Shown piece after piece: positions 1 to 8,435 of a DNA stretch of 47,726 nt. The position numbers and the translations under genes are program-made. Below the pieces are notes generated by a model. The model was not told the origin of the DNA. It searched no databases and saw only the letters and a list, made by a program, of their open reading frames with translations. The DNA lies in NCBI GenBank assembly GCA_031278215.1, contig JAITKV010000033.1, forward strand, positions 1 through 47,726, written 5' to 3'. Origin of the DNA: Spirochaetaceae bacterium. GTDB lineage: Bacteria > Spirochaetota > Spirochaetia > Treponematales > Breznakiellaceae. Within the stretch, counting starts at the first letter, position 1. Each line of letters opens with the position of its first letter.

Positions 1-62
1 CCCACACCCAATCCCCCACCCCCCCCCCCCCCCCCCCGCCCCCCCCGGCCCCGGGCCCCCCC
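1..62. other. C-rich low-complexity run at window edge
   Basis: The first 62 bases are almost only C, with a few A and G. It carries no reading frame. A run like this at a contig edge is often an assembly or sequencing artefact, so I assign no function. Confidence 0.6.
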
Positions 63-179
63 CAATCTTAATGCATAAGCCGGAACGGCGCCCGGCAGTA
101 CCCTGTCCATGGGCTATCCTACCACGAAGGCGGCTTCTTGTATATAGGGAAGAAAGCGGCCGCCCCGGTAAGGCCATGC

Positions 180-214
180 GCCGCTACGGTGTCAGTCCTG
201 CGTAAGCGGCTTTT
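180..214 (+). terminator. Terminator-like hairpin upstream of nudC
   Basis: A GCCGCTACG arm (180-188) pairs with CGT-A-AGCGGC (201-210), with a 12-nt loop and one bulged A, and TTTT follows. It looks like a rho-independent terminator for a transcript entering from the left. No gene is visible in 63-180, so the terminated unit may be a small RNA, or a gene whose body lies outside the window. Confidence 0.45.
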
Positions 215-228
215 CTCTTCGTCCCGGA

Positions 229-1101
229 ATGTGTACGCTACTGTATATGGCAAAAGGGGTATACCTTTTTTTGGAAACCGGCCTGGCGATCCCCCAGGAG
301 ACGAAAGATGCGGAGGTCCTTGACGGGGTTGACGCCGGGATCGCTTCCCGGGCCTTCGGGGAGAGGGAATATTATACCGCGCCTCCGGTTCCGGGCTGCG
401 AGGCGGACGATATGCTTCCGGGCTTTTTACTGCCCCCGGATACAGCCCTTCCGCCGGGGTGGCGGAGTTTTCCGGTCCGCCAGGCCGCGGTTTTGTTCTC
501 CGGGCCGGGCAAGAAGGACCCCTTCGGCCCGGAGGATCCTTTTGTCGGCAACAGGCGCCGCCGGCTGCTGCGGACCTACCATGTTCTGCAATGGCGCCGG
601 GATTCGGTGTACTGCGGCAGCTGCGGCGCCCCCAACGGGGACTCCCCTTCGGAACTGGCCCGGCTCTGTCCCCGCTGCGGCCGCGTCGAATATCCCCGGA
701 TTTCTCCGGCGGTTATTACCCTGGTGTACAGGGACGACGGCCGGGCGCTGCTGGCCCACAACAAAAAATTCAAGCCCCGCCTGTACAGCCTTATCGCCGG
801 GTTTACCGAAGCGGGAGAAAATTTGGAGGCCGCGGCGGCCCGGGAGGTAAAGGAAGAGGTGAATTTGGAGGTTCGGGACATCCGTTATGTTACAAGCCAG
901 TGCTGGCCCTTTCCCAATTCCCTGATGGTGGGCTTTACCGCCCGCTACGAAGGGGGAAAGCTAAAATGCGACGGCCAGGAGATCCTCGACGCCCAATGGT
1001 TTACCCGGGAATCGGTGCTGGCCGGGACGCCGGAACTTCCCGGCCCCGGTTCCGTGTCCCGGTACATTATCGATCACTGGCTTCGAGGAGGACCGGAATG
1101 A
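229..1101 (+). CDS. nudC: NAD(+) diphosphatase (NudC family Nudix hydrolase)
   Basis: Hydrolyses NAD(H) to NMN and AMP, and in well-studied homologues also removes NAD caps from RNA. The 290-aa product has the NudC order: a variable N-terminal domain, a four-cysteine zinc ribbon (CGSC ... CPRC, around residues 125-145), a Nudix box with GFTEAGEN ... REVKEEVN, and the family signature SQCWPFPNSLM just after it. The last Nudix glycine is Asn here. Neither possible start (ATG at 229, or ATG at 247 giving MAKGVYLF) has a clear Shine-Dalgarno, so the N-terminus is uncertain. The stop overlaps the start of the next gene by 4 nt, so the two are probably translationally coupled. Confidence 0.9.
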   Translation: MCTLLYMAKGVYLFLETGLAIPQETKDAEVLDGVDAGIASRAFGEREYYTAPPVPGCEADDMLPGFLLPPDTALPPGWRSFPVRQAAVLFSGPGKKDPFGPEDPFVGNRRRRLLRTYHVLQWRRDSVYCGSCGAPNGDSPSELARLCPRCGRVEYPRISPAVITLVYRDDGRALLAHNKKFKPRLYSLIAGFTEAGENLEAAAAREVKEEVNLEVRDIRYVTSQCWPFPNSLMVGFTARYEGGKLKCDGQEILDAQWFTRESVLAGTPELPGPGSVSRYIIDHWLRGGPE

Positions 1102-1541
1102 AACACCGGGTTGTGGTAATAGACGGCATGGGGGGCGGCATAGGGGTCCAGCTTATCGGCAAATTAAAGGACCTGGGGGACAGGGACCTGGAGATTATCG
1201 CCCTGGGCGCCAATTCCACCGCCACCGAACGGATGATAAAGGCCGGCGCCCACCGGGGGGCCACGGGGGAAAACGCCCTTAAGGTTACGGTTAAAACCGG
1301 AGACTTTATCCTGGGGCCCATCGGCATTGTCATCGCCCACAGTCTTATGGGAGAAATAAGCCCCGGCATGGCCGAGGCGATCCTTTCCGCCCCCGGGGAA
1401 CGGATCCTGCTTCCCCTGCAAAACGAACATTTTTTGCTCGCGGGGCCGGAAGCCCTGCCCCTGGCAAGGCAGGTAGACCGGGCCGTGGAACTGTACCGGG
1501 AACGGATTCGGGCCGTAAAGGACGCCCTAGCCGCTAATTAA
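1098..1541 (+). CDS. DUF3842 family protein
   Basis: 147-aa cytoplasmic protein that fits the DUF3842 pattern from start to end: a Rossmann-like opening VVVIDGMGGGIG, then ALGANSTAT, GATGENA, and a central DFILGPIGIVIAHSLMGEI block. Function is unknown; the glycine-rich start suggests nucleotide or dinucleotide binding (inference). The ATG at 1098 overlaps the nudC stop as ATGA and has GAGGAGG upstream, which fixes the start. Its last 15 nt overlap the 3' end of the convergent minus-strand gene at 1527. Confidence 0.85.
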   Translation: MKHRVVVIDGMGGGIGVQLIGKLKDLGDRDLEIIALGANSTATERMIKAGAHRGATGENALKVTVKTGDFILGPIGIVIAHSLMGEISPGMAEAILSAPGERILLPLQNEHFLLAGPEALPLARQVDRAVELYRERIRAVKDALAAN

Positions 1542-1844
1542 AAACAGCAAGGCCCCGGTCACCGCGGCCAGGGCAAGGGCCGCCAGAATATACACCCAGG
1601 GAGGAAGCTTACCCGCCGCCACAGGGCGGGCCCCGGCGCCGGGCCAGTCCGGCGCTTCTCCCTGCCTGGGGGCCGGGGCGCAGTACCCGCAGCCGGGGCA
1701 GCCCTTTTTAAAAAGCGATTCTTCGCCGGTAAAGCCGCATTGGGGACAACGTACAAAGGCGAAGATTCGACCGCACCGGGGGCAGCGGTTGGAATTCCGC
1801 TCTACCTCGGTTCCGCAGTGATCACAAAAAAAACGGGCGGCCAT
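1527..1844 (-). CDS. Zinc-ribbon protein with C-terminal membrane anchor
   Basis: About 105 aa from the ATG at 1844. It has three or four CxxC knuckles (CDHC, CPRC, CPQC, CPGC) in the first 60 residues, a Pro/Ala/Gly-rich stretch, and one hydrophobic helix of about 20 residues at the very C-terminus. It looks like a double zinc-ribbon domain facing the cytoplasm on a tail anchor; no specific function is recognised. A longer form from 1904 is open but would overlap the upstream FmdB gene by 43 nt, so I prefer 1844, although no good Shine-Dalgarno precedes it. Confidence 0.6.
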   Translation of the reverse strand: MAARFFCDHCGTEVERNSNRCPRCGRIFAFVRCPQCGFTGEESLFKKGCPGCGYCAPAPRQGEAPDWPGAGARPVAAGKLPPWVYILAALALAAVTGALLFLISG

Positions 1845-1861
1845 GCAGGGAGCTAAGGGGC

Positions 1862-2239
1862 CTAGCCCGCGGCTTTTTCCGAACCCGGGGAAGAAGCCGG
1901 ACAAGAGGAGCAGGCGGCACTAGCGGCGGAAACGCTTTTACCGTCCGCGGCAGGTTTTCCCTCTCCGGCGCTTTTACCGTCCGCGGCAGGTTTTCCTTCT
2001 CCGGCGCCTTTGCCGTCCGCGGCAGGTTTTCCCTCCTGCCTGGCCGGGGCGGCCCGGGGCTTTCCTTTGTCGGTAACATAAAATCCCGAACCCTTAAAGA
2101 TAACTCCCCCGCCGCCGTTGATGATCCGGCGAATTTCGCTGCCGCATTGGGGACATTCCGTTAGGGGGGCTTCGCTCATGCTTTGAAAAACTTCAAAGCC
2201 GTGATTGCAGTTTTTACATTGGTACTCGTAAGTTGGCAT
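1862..2239 (-). CDS. FmdB-type zinc ribbon protein with repeat tail
   Basis: The first 45 residues match the FmdB/putative regulatory protein family: MPTYEYQCKNC with a second CPQCGSE knuckle, which together bind one zinc. The family is named from an amide-induced regulator, but the real role is unknown. After residue 65 the chain is low complexity: three 12-residue units built on EGKPAADGKSAG, then a Ser/Ala/Cys-rich tail, and no folded domain. The repeat tail is unusual for this normally short family and probably came from DNA repeat expansion. Confidence 0.8.
   Translation of the reverse strand: MPTYEYQCKNCNHGFEVFQSMSEAPLTECPQCGSEIRRIINGGGGVIFKGSGFYVTDKGKPRAAPARQEGKPAADGKGAGEGKPAADGKSAGEGKPAADGKSVSAASAACSSCPASSPGSEKAAG
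1934..2041. repeat. Three 36-nt tandem repeats inside the fmdB-like gene
   Basis: Units run 1934-1969, 1970-2005 and 2006-2041 with only a few mismatches. 36 is a multiple of three, so each unit adds 12 residues and keeps the frame. High similarity at the DNA level points to recent slippage or duplication. Confidence 0.85.
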
Positions 2240-2245
2240 AATGAT

Positions 2246-3196
2246 TTAATATAACGAGATAATGTTAAAAAGTAAAGCAAGATCCTGGCCGCTCATAGGG
2301 CCGCTGGTAAGGATCAGCGCGTTGCCTTCCTGCCGGGGGGAACCGCCGGAGAAAAAAGCCCTGGCCAGGGATTCCAGGTCGGGGCGGCCGGTAAAATCCG
2401 CCCCCGCAATGCCCGCCCGGGCCAGGGTAAAGATCCGCACCAGGGCGTTTGCCTGGCTAGGGGTAGGGGTTTCAAAGCGCAGTACCGCGGTGTAGTTTAA
2501 GTTTTCCCCGCCCCCGGGATAGACCCCAAAGATCAGCCGTTCCGCGGGTATCGCGATGGGTACTCCAAAGGCCGCTACAATCGTATTAAGCGCCGAGGCG
2601 GGATCTTCCATCCATCCCAAAAGGACCGCCCCGTTCTGCAGGGGGCCTATTCCGTCGGGGATCCGGACCCCCGGCGGGGGCACAAAGGGATCCGCATTGG
2701 AAAGGTACGCGTTCTTCCCCGTGAGGAATACCCCCAGCTTGGACTTGTCTGAATACCAGTAATCCACCCCCGACGCGGACTTTCTTTTTTCCCAGTCCCT
2801 GCTGATTCCGAAAAAAAATCCTCCCCGGGCGCTGGGAAACCTGCCGGCGGCGGCGGCGTAAAACCGGCGTTCCTCCCCCATATACACCGCCGCCGTCAGG
2901 GTCTCGCACATGTCAAGGAATTCTTTTATCTCCGCCCCGGTAAGGCCCCCCAGGATAAGACCTTCCAGGATGGGGCGGACCGATTGAACCTCCGCCTTAA
3001 TGTACAGGTCCGCGCCGGGCCCCATGAGGGAAAAATCCCTGCGGCCGGAATAAAATGCCCTGGGGCCGGCAGAGGAAGAAGCGCAGGCGCCAAAGAAGGA
3101 CAGGGCCAAAAACAAGCAGCAAAAAAGCCCCAAACCGGCGCCCGGCATCCCGGCGCCGGGCCCCGGAATTTTTATCCCCCGGCGGTTTATCATCAT
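2246..3196 (-). CDS. Hypothetical lipoprotein
   Basis: About 316 aa. The N-terminus has a basic stretch, a hydrophobic helix and a lipobox-like SFFGAC, so the mature protein should start at that Cys and be lipid-anchored. The rest is soluble, with no domain I recognise. The ATG at 3196 overlaps the ileS stop as ATGA and has GGAAAAGG upstream, so it is co-translated with ileS. Being tied to ileS says nothing clear about its role. Confidence 0.7.
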   Translation of the reverse strand: MMINRRGIKIPGPGAGMPGAGLGLFCCLFLALSFFGACASSSAGPRAFYSGRRDFSLMGPGADLYIKAEVQSVRPILEGLILGGLTGAEIKEFLDMCETLTAAVYMGEERRFYAAAAGRFPSARGGFFFGISRDWEKRKSASGVDYWYSDKSKLGVFLTGKNAYLSNADPFVPPPGVRIPDGIGPLQNGAVLLGWMEDPASALNTIVAAFGVPIAIPAERLIFGVYPGGGENLNYTAVLRFETPTPSQANALVRIFTLARAGIAGADFTGRPDLESLARAFFSGGSPRQEGNALILTSGPMSGQDLALLFNIISLY

Positions 3197-6100
3197 AGCT
3201 TTACCTTTTCCACCTTTATAAACCATTTTTCATCCCCCGCTTCCAATTCCGTCATGTCCTCCGTTTCGCCCCATTCTATAGTGGCCGCCAAGGTTTCAGA
3301 AGCCACATAGTCGGAAAAAGTTTCCCAGGCCTGTTTAAGCCGGGGGGGTCCGTAAATGCACAGAAGGATCTTGTCGCTTACCGCCAGACCCGCTTCTTTC
3401 CGGGCATTTTGCACCCCCCGAACCAGTTCCCGCACATCCCCCTCCCGGGCCAGATCTTCGGTAACGCTTGTATCCAGGGCCACGGTAAGGGTTCCTTCGT
3501 TAAGCACCCGCAGGTTCGCCTTTTCAATGCGCCGGATGTCCAGCTTTTCCGCGGTAATTTCCACGGTCCGGCCTTCCAGGTCCAGGGAAAGGTCCGCGCC
3601 GTCAAGAAGGGTTTGGATTTCCCTCTGGCTTAGGGCCCCTATCCGTTCCGCCGCGGCTTTCATGTCCTTGCCCAGTTCCTTTCCTAAAACCCGGAAGTTT
3701 GCCTTTGCCTCGTATTCCACCAGATCTTCTTCGTTGTCCCTAAAAACCACATTTTTAACATTAAGCTCTTCCCGGATAATATCTTCCATTTCAAAAAGAA
3801 CCTTTTTTTCTTCCGGGTTTCTGGTTACAAGTTCCACCGTCTTTAAGGGTTGGCGTATTTTAATGTTATACTGGGAACGAAGGGAACGGCCCAGGGAAAC
3901 CGCGTGCTGGATCACGGACATTTTAAATTCCAGCGCCCTGTTTCGCCGGCTTTCCCGAACCACCGGATAGTCCGTTAAATGCACCGAAGGAGGATCCCCG
4001 GGCAGGGCAAGGTTTTGCCAGATCGCGTCGGTGGTAAAGGGCATAAATGGAGCCGTTACGGTTATAAAGGTTTTAAGCACATCCCCCAGGGTTTCGTAGG
4101 CCTCTGCCTTATCATTGTCATTTTCGCTTTTCCAAAAACGGCGGCGGGAACGGCGGATGTACCAGTTGTTAAGGTTGTCAATAAATTCCAGCACCGGATC
4201 CACGGCCCGGGAAAGATCGTAGCCCTCCAGGGCCCCGGTAATTTTTTCTACCAGGTTTTCCGCCTCCGAAAGGATCCATTGGTCCAGGGGGTTTGAAGGA
4301 TCCTCCGGCGCCCGTGAAGCTTCGAAGCCGTCAATGTTGGCATAGGTAACAAAAAAACTATAGGCGTTCCACAGGGGCAGAATAATACTCTTCATCACAT
4401 CCTTAACCCCTTCGTCGCTGTACCGCAGATCGTCGGCCTTAACTAGCGCCGAATGGATTAAAAAAAGCCGCAGCGCGTCGGCGCCGAAGGAATTAACCAC
4501 CTCTATGGGATCGGTATAGTTTTTAAGGCTTTTACTCATTTTTTTGCCGTCCCCGGCCAGGACCAGTCCGGAAACCACGCAGTTTTTAAATGCCGGTTTT
4601 TTAAACAGGGCCGCGGCCAGGATCGTCAAGGTATAAAACCAGCCCCTGGTTTGGTCTAGCCCTTCGTTGATAAAATCCGCGGGGAAATTTTTTTCAAAAG
4701 ATTCTTTATGTTCGAAGGGATAGTGGTTTTGGCCATAGGGCATGGCCCCGGATTCAAACCAGCAGTCCAGCACCTCCGGTATCCGGCGCATGGTTCCCCC
4801 GCAGGATTCCCCGGCGGAATGCCCGGCGCCTCCCCCGGCGGAATGCCCGGCGCGCCCCTCCGCGGAATATTCGGCGGGCCGCCTGCCCTGCGCTTTAGCG
4901 CAGGGAATGGTTATGGCGTCCACAAAGTGCTTGTGGAGGTCGCCGGGCCTTTGACCCGACAAGGCTTCCAGTTCTTCCCTGCTTCCGATGCAGATAATTT
5001 TACCGCAGTCATCGCAGCGCCAAATGGGCAGGGGATTCCCCCAATACCGGTTGCGGCTTATGGCCCAGTCCCGGGCGCCCTCCAGCCATTTTCCAAAGCG
5101 GCCCGTCTTGATATGGTCCGGCACCCAGTAGATCCGGCTGTTGGCGTCGAGCATGTCCTGCTTTAGTTTTTCTACCCGGACAAACCAGGAACTTATGGCC
5201 CGGTAAATCAGGGGGCTGCCGCATCTCCAGCAGTGGGGATAGGCATGAAAAACCTGTTCCTGTCTGACAAGTTTTCCTTCTTTTGAAAGCCTGTCCATAA
5301 TTGGCTTGTCCGCGTTCTTGACAAAAAGACCCTGGTAGTCGGAAACCTCCCCGGTAAAGCGGCACTCCAAATCGATGGGACAGATCACCGGAATCCCCGT
5401 GTCCCGTAACACCCGTTCGTCGTCTTCCCCAAAACCCGGAGCGGTATGCACAATCCCCGTACCGTCTTCGGTGGAAACAAAGTTTCCCTCGTAGATGCGA
5501 AAGGCGTTTTTTTCTGCCGCGGCGGCAAAATACGGAAACAGGGGTTCGTATTTAATTCCCCTAAGGTCCTTTCCCTTTTTTACCCAGAGGATCTTGTATT
5601 CCCCCTCGTTCCGGTAATACGCGGAAAGCCGCGCCCGGGCCAAAAGGTACCGGTCGTTTTTATCCTGCACCAGGGCATAGTCGATCTCGGGGCCCACGGT
5701 AAGGGCCAGGTTAGACGGCAGGGTCCAGGGCGTGGTGGTCCAGGCCAGGACATACGCGGCGCCCCCGGACCCCTGGGCCAGATCCGCGGGTTCCAGGTTT
5801 GCCGCCGCGGCGCTGCCGGGGGCGGCGCCGGTGATTTTAAACCGTACGGTAATGGCCGGATCATGGACATTCCGGAATCCTCCCAGGTTAAGCTCGTGGT
5901 TGGAAAGCACCGTCGCGCACCGGGGGCAGCAAGGCAGGATATAGTGCCCTTCGTACAGCAGGTCTCTTTCCCACAGGGACCTTAGGACCCACCAGATGGT
6001 TTCCATGTAATCGCTGTCCATGGTTTTATAGTCGTTGTCAAAATCTACCCAGCGGCCCAGGCGGGTAATTATGCGGCGCCATTCCGCAACGTACCGGAGC

Positions 6101-6471
6101 ACCGAAGCCCGGCAGGCTTCGTTAAATTCCGCCACCCCATATACTTCAATATCTGTTTTAGAATTAAGCCCCAGTTCTTTTTCGATCAGCGTTTCCACCG
6201 GCAGGCCGTGGCAGTCCCAGCCGAAGCGCCGTTCCACCCGGAAGCCCTTCATGGTTTTGTACCGGGGAATAATATCTTTTATGGTGGAAGGTACAAAATG
6301 ACCAAAGTGGGGCAGTCCGGTTGCAAAGGGGGGGCCGTCGTAAAAAACAAATTCTTCTTTTCCGTCTCGCTGGGCCACTGATTTTTCAAAGATGCGGTTT
6401 TCTTTCCAAAACGAAAGAATCTCTTCTTCCAGTTTGGGAAAATTTACCCTGGGATCCACCGGCTTGTACAC
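3193..6471 (-). CDS. ileS: Isoleucyl-tRNA synthetase
   Basis: Charges tRNA-Ile. The 1092-aa chain has the class I signature LPHFGH (HIGH motif, near residue 54), the editing-domain motif WTTTPWTLP, the KMSKS loop (KMSKSLKN, near 645) and an anticodon-binding C-terminus; its size suits the long, eukaryote-like IleRS subclass. GTG at 6471 is chosen because GGGAGG lies 6 nt upstream and the resulting MYKPVDPRVNFP is the usual family start; frames extending to 6492 skip that ribosome site. Odd: near residues 522-558 the zinc knuckle normally written CPKCGG is split by about 32 extra residues (repeat and hairpin entries at 4809-4905). Confidence 0.95.
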   Translation of the reverse strand: MYKPVDPRVNFPKLEEEILSFWKENRIFEKSVAQRDGKEEFVFYDGPPFATGLPHFGHFVPSTIKDIIPRYKTMKGFRVERRFGWDCHGLPVETLIEKELGLNSKTDIEVYGVAEFNEACRASVLRYVAEWRRIITRLGRWVDFDNDYKTMDSDYMETIWWVLRSLWERDLLYEGHYILPCCPRCATVLSNHELNLGGFRNVHDPAITVRFKITGAAPGSAAAANLEPADLAQGSGGAAYVLAWTTTPWTLPSNLALTVGPEIDYALVQDKNDRYLLARARLSAYYRNEGEYKILWVKKGKDLRGIKYEPLFPYFAAAAEKNAFRIYEGNFVSTEDGTGIVHTAPGFGEDDERVLRDTGIPVICPIDLECRFTGEVSDYQGLFVKNADKPIMDRLSKEGKLVRQEQVFHAYPHCWRCGSPLIYRAISSWFVRVEKLKQDMLDANSRIYWVPDHIKTGRFGKWLEGARDWAISRNRYWGNPLPIWRCDDCGKIICIGSREELEALSGQRPGDLHKHFVDAITIPCAKAQGRRPAEYSAEGRAGHSAGGGAGHSAGESCGGTMRRIPEVLDCWFESGAMPYGQNHYPFEHKESFEKNFPADFINEGLDQTRGWFYTLTILAAALFKKPAFKNCVVSGLVLAGDGKKMSKSLKNYTDPIEVVNSFGADALRLFLIHSALVKADDLRYSDEGVKDVMKSIILPLWNAYSFFVTYANIDGFEASRAPEDPSNPLDQWILSEAENLVEKITGALEGYDLSRAVDPVLEFIDNLNNWYIRRSRRRFWKSENDNDKAEAYETLGDVLKTFITVTAPFMPFTTDAIWQNLALPGDPPSVHLTDYPVVRESRRNRALEFKMSVIQHAVSLGRSLRSQYNIKIRQPLKTVELVTRNPEEKKVLFEMEDIIREELNVKNVVFRDNEEDLVEYEAKANFRVLGKELGKDMKAAAERIGALSQREIQTLLDGADLSLDLEGRTVEITAEKLDIRRIEKANLRVLNEGTLTVALDTSVTEDLAREGDVRELVRGVQNARKEAGLAVSDKILLCIYGPPRLKQAWETFSDYVASETLAATIEWGETEDMTELEAGDEKWFIKVEKVKL
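4809..4880. repeat. Three 24-nt tandem repeats within ileS
   Basis: Units at 4809-4832, 4833-4856 and 4857-4880. The first two differ only at the last few bases; the third is diverged. On the minus strand they encode three 8-residue units, two of them AGHSAG-like, in frame between the two cysteines of a zinc knuckle of the synthetase. Confidence 0.85.
4886..4905. repeat. Mini-hairpin with TTTA/TAAA loop inside ileS
   Basis: CCCTGCGCTTTAGCGCAGGG is a perfect 8-bp stem with a 4-nt loop, directly next to the 24-nt repeats. It is translated in frame on the minus strand as part of the insertion. The C(TAAA)G loop closure is shared with hairpins in the transposase relic at 22.1-22.3 kb and the array at 30.9 kb. 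Confidence 0.8.
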
Positions 6472-6557
6472 ATTTTCCTCCCGATAAAACACCGATACAG
6501 AATACAGACGAGTTTACCATAAATAAAAAATATGTTAAACCGGTGGTGGAGGAAGAC
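6472..6557. promoter_or_regulatory. Divergent ileS/glmS promoter region
   Basis: The only space for both divergent genes. It has an AT-rich core (6515-6540) with a TATGTT box near 6531 that could serve glmS as a -10. I cannot assign convincing -35 boxes, and no T-box for ileS or glmS ribozyme fits in so short a space. Confidence 0.35.
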
Positions 6558-8384
6558 ATGTGCGGAATAACCGGATACATCGGCAGGGAAGAGGCGGTTT
6601 TTGTACTGCTGGATTCTTTAAAAAAACTTGAGTACCGGGGATACGATTCCGCCGGTATTGCGATCCTTAACGACGGAACCCTAACGGTCCGCAAAACCAA
6701 GGGACAGATTAAGGCCCTGGAAGAAAAACTGCAAAATGACCGGATCCGGGGGACCGCGGGCATAGGCCATACCCGCTGGGCTACCCACGGGGAGCCTTCG
6801 GACATTAACGCCCATCCCCACACCGGCGCGTCGGACCGCATCGCCGTGGTTCATAACGGCATCATCGAAAACTACCTTCGGCTTAAGGAATGGCTTCAGG
6901 CCCGGGAAGTGGTGTTTAAAAGCGAAACCGATACGGAGGTAATAGCCCACCTTATCGACTACCATTACCGCCAAGGTTCGGGACTGCTTAAGGCGGTACA
7001 GAATACCCTTGAACGGCTGGAGGGCTCCTACGCCCTGGCCATTGCCGCGGCGGATTATCCGGACCGGATCATCGCCGCCCGTAAGAACAGTCCCCTGGTT
7101 ATCGGCCTGGGAAAGGACGAAAACCTGGTGGCGTCGGATATTCCCGCCCTGCTTACCCATACCAGGGAGGTGATCTACATGGAAGACGGGGAATTGGCGG
7201 TTCTGTACCGGGATCATGTGGAACTGATAAACTCCCAGGGGGATCGTATTATCCGTTCTCCCGCCCATGTGGACTGGGACGCGGAGGTGGCGGAAAAAGG
7301 CGGATACGCCCACTTTATGTTGAAAGAAATTCATGATCAGCCCGGGGCCCTTTCCGATACCCTAGGGCCCCGGATAAAAAACGGGGATATTAGCTTTGAC
7401 GAGTTTAACTTCGAAGAATTCTGCGGAAACGCCCGCCGTATTGTGATCACCGCCTGCGGCACCGCCTGGCATGCGGCGATGGTGGCAAAATACGCCTTTG
7501 AATACTTTGCCCGGATCCCCGTGGAAGTAGACATTTCCTCCGAGTACCGGTACCGCAATCCTGTAACCCGGGAAAACGATCTTTTTATCGTCATAAGCCA
7601 GTCGGGGGAAACCGCCGACACCCTGGCGGCCATGCGGCTTGCCAAGAAGGGGGGGAACCGCGTTCTGGCCATTACCAATGTGGTGGGATCTACTCTGGCC
7701 AGGGAGGCGGATATGGTTCTCTTTACCCTGGCGGGCCCCGAAATAGCCGTGGCCTCTACCAAGGCTTTTACCACCCAGCTTATGTGTCTGTACCTTTTGG
7801 CCGTCAAACTGGGAAGGTTTCATTCCTGTATCGAAGACGGGGAGTACCGGGCCTGCATAGAGGATCTGCGCCGCATTCCTTCCCAGGCAGAAAAACTCCT
7901 TTCGGCCCAGGATGTAATTCAGCGCTTTGCCTCCAGGCAGTTTAATAAACACAAGGTCTTTTTTATGGGGCGGCAGTTTGACTACGCCATCAGCCTTGAA
8001 AGCGCCCTTAAGCTTAAAGAAATAAGCTATATCCATTCCGAGGCATTTGCCGCGGGGGAACTAAAACACGGCCCCATCGCCCTGGTGGACGCGCACACCC
8101 TGGTAGTGGCCATTGCCACCCAGACCGCCCTCTTTGACAAGATTGTCTCGAACATCCGGGAAACCAGCGCCCGGGGCGCTTCGTCCCTGGTAATCAGCTG
8201 GGAGGGGGAACGGCTCTTTGAATCCGTGGCGGACGAAGTTTTTACCATCCCCAAAACCCGGGATTGTTTTTCGCCCATCCTTTCGATCATCCCCGCCCAG
8301 CTTTTTGCCTACTATTGTTCTATCCAGCGGGGCAATAATCCCGATAAGCCCCGGAATCTGGCCAAAAGCGTTACCGTGGAATAG
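6558..8384 (+). CDS. glmS: Glutamine--fructose-6-phosphate aminotransferase
   Basis: First step of UDP-GlcNAc synthesis: makes glucosamine-6-phosphate from fructose-6-phosphate and glutamine. 608 aa, the normal family length. Starts MCGITGYIGR, so Cys2 is the glutaminase nucleophile; follow HTRWATHG and NGIIENY of the class II amidotransferase domain, then two SIS sugar-isomerase domains (SQSGETADTL, AVASTKAF) and the usual C-terminus ending PRNLAKSVTVE. Start fixed by GGAGGAAGAC just before ATG 6558. No glmS ribozyme is seen upstream. Confidence 0.97.
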   Translation: MCGITGYIGREEAVFVLLDSLKKLEYRGYDSAGIAILNDGTLTVRKTKGQIKALEEKLQNDRIRGTAGIGHTRWATHGEPSDINAHPHTGASDRIAVVHNGIIENYLRLKEWLQAREVVFKSETDTEVIAHLIDYHYRQGSGLLKAVQNTLERLEGSYALAIAAADYPDRIIAARKNSPLVIGLGKDENLVASDIPALLTHTREVIYMEDGELAVLYRDHVELINSQGDRIIRSPAHVDWDAEVAEKGGYAHFMLKEIHDQPGALSDTLGPRIKNGDISFDEFNFEEFCGNARRIVITACGTAWHAAMVAKYAFEYFARIPVEVDISSEYRYRNPVTRENDLFIVISQSGETADTLAAMRLAKKGGNRVLAITNVVGSTLAREADMVLFTLAGPEIAVASTKAFTTQLMCLYLLAVKLGRFHSCIEDGEYRACIEDLRRIPSQAEKLLSAQDVIQRFASRQFNKHKVFFMGRQFDYAISLESALKLKEISYIHSEAFAAGELKHGPIALVDAHTLVVAIATQTALFDKIVSNIRETSARGASSLVISWEGERLFESVADEVFTIPKTRDCFSPILSIIPAQLFAYYCSIQRGNNPDKPRNLAKSVTVE

Positions 8385-8435
8385 GATGGCCCCCTGTTCT
8401 ACGGCGCATTCCGGCTTCCCCGGATCCGGGGGACC

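Noticed and set aside
4809-4880. CRISPR-like repeats
   Set aside because: Contiguous 24-nt units with no spacers, inside a coding frame.
6472-6557. T-box for ileS or glmS ribozyme
   Set aside because: Too short, and no conserved T-box or ribozyme core found.
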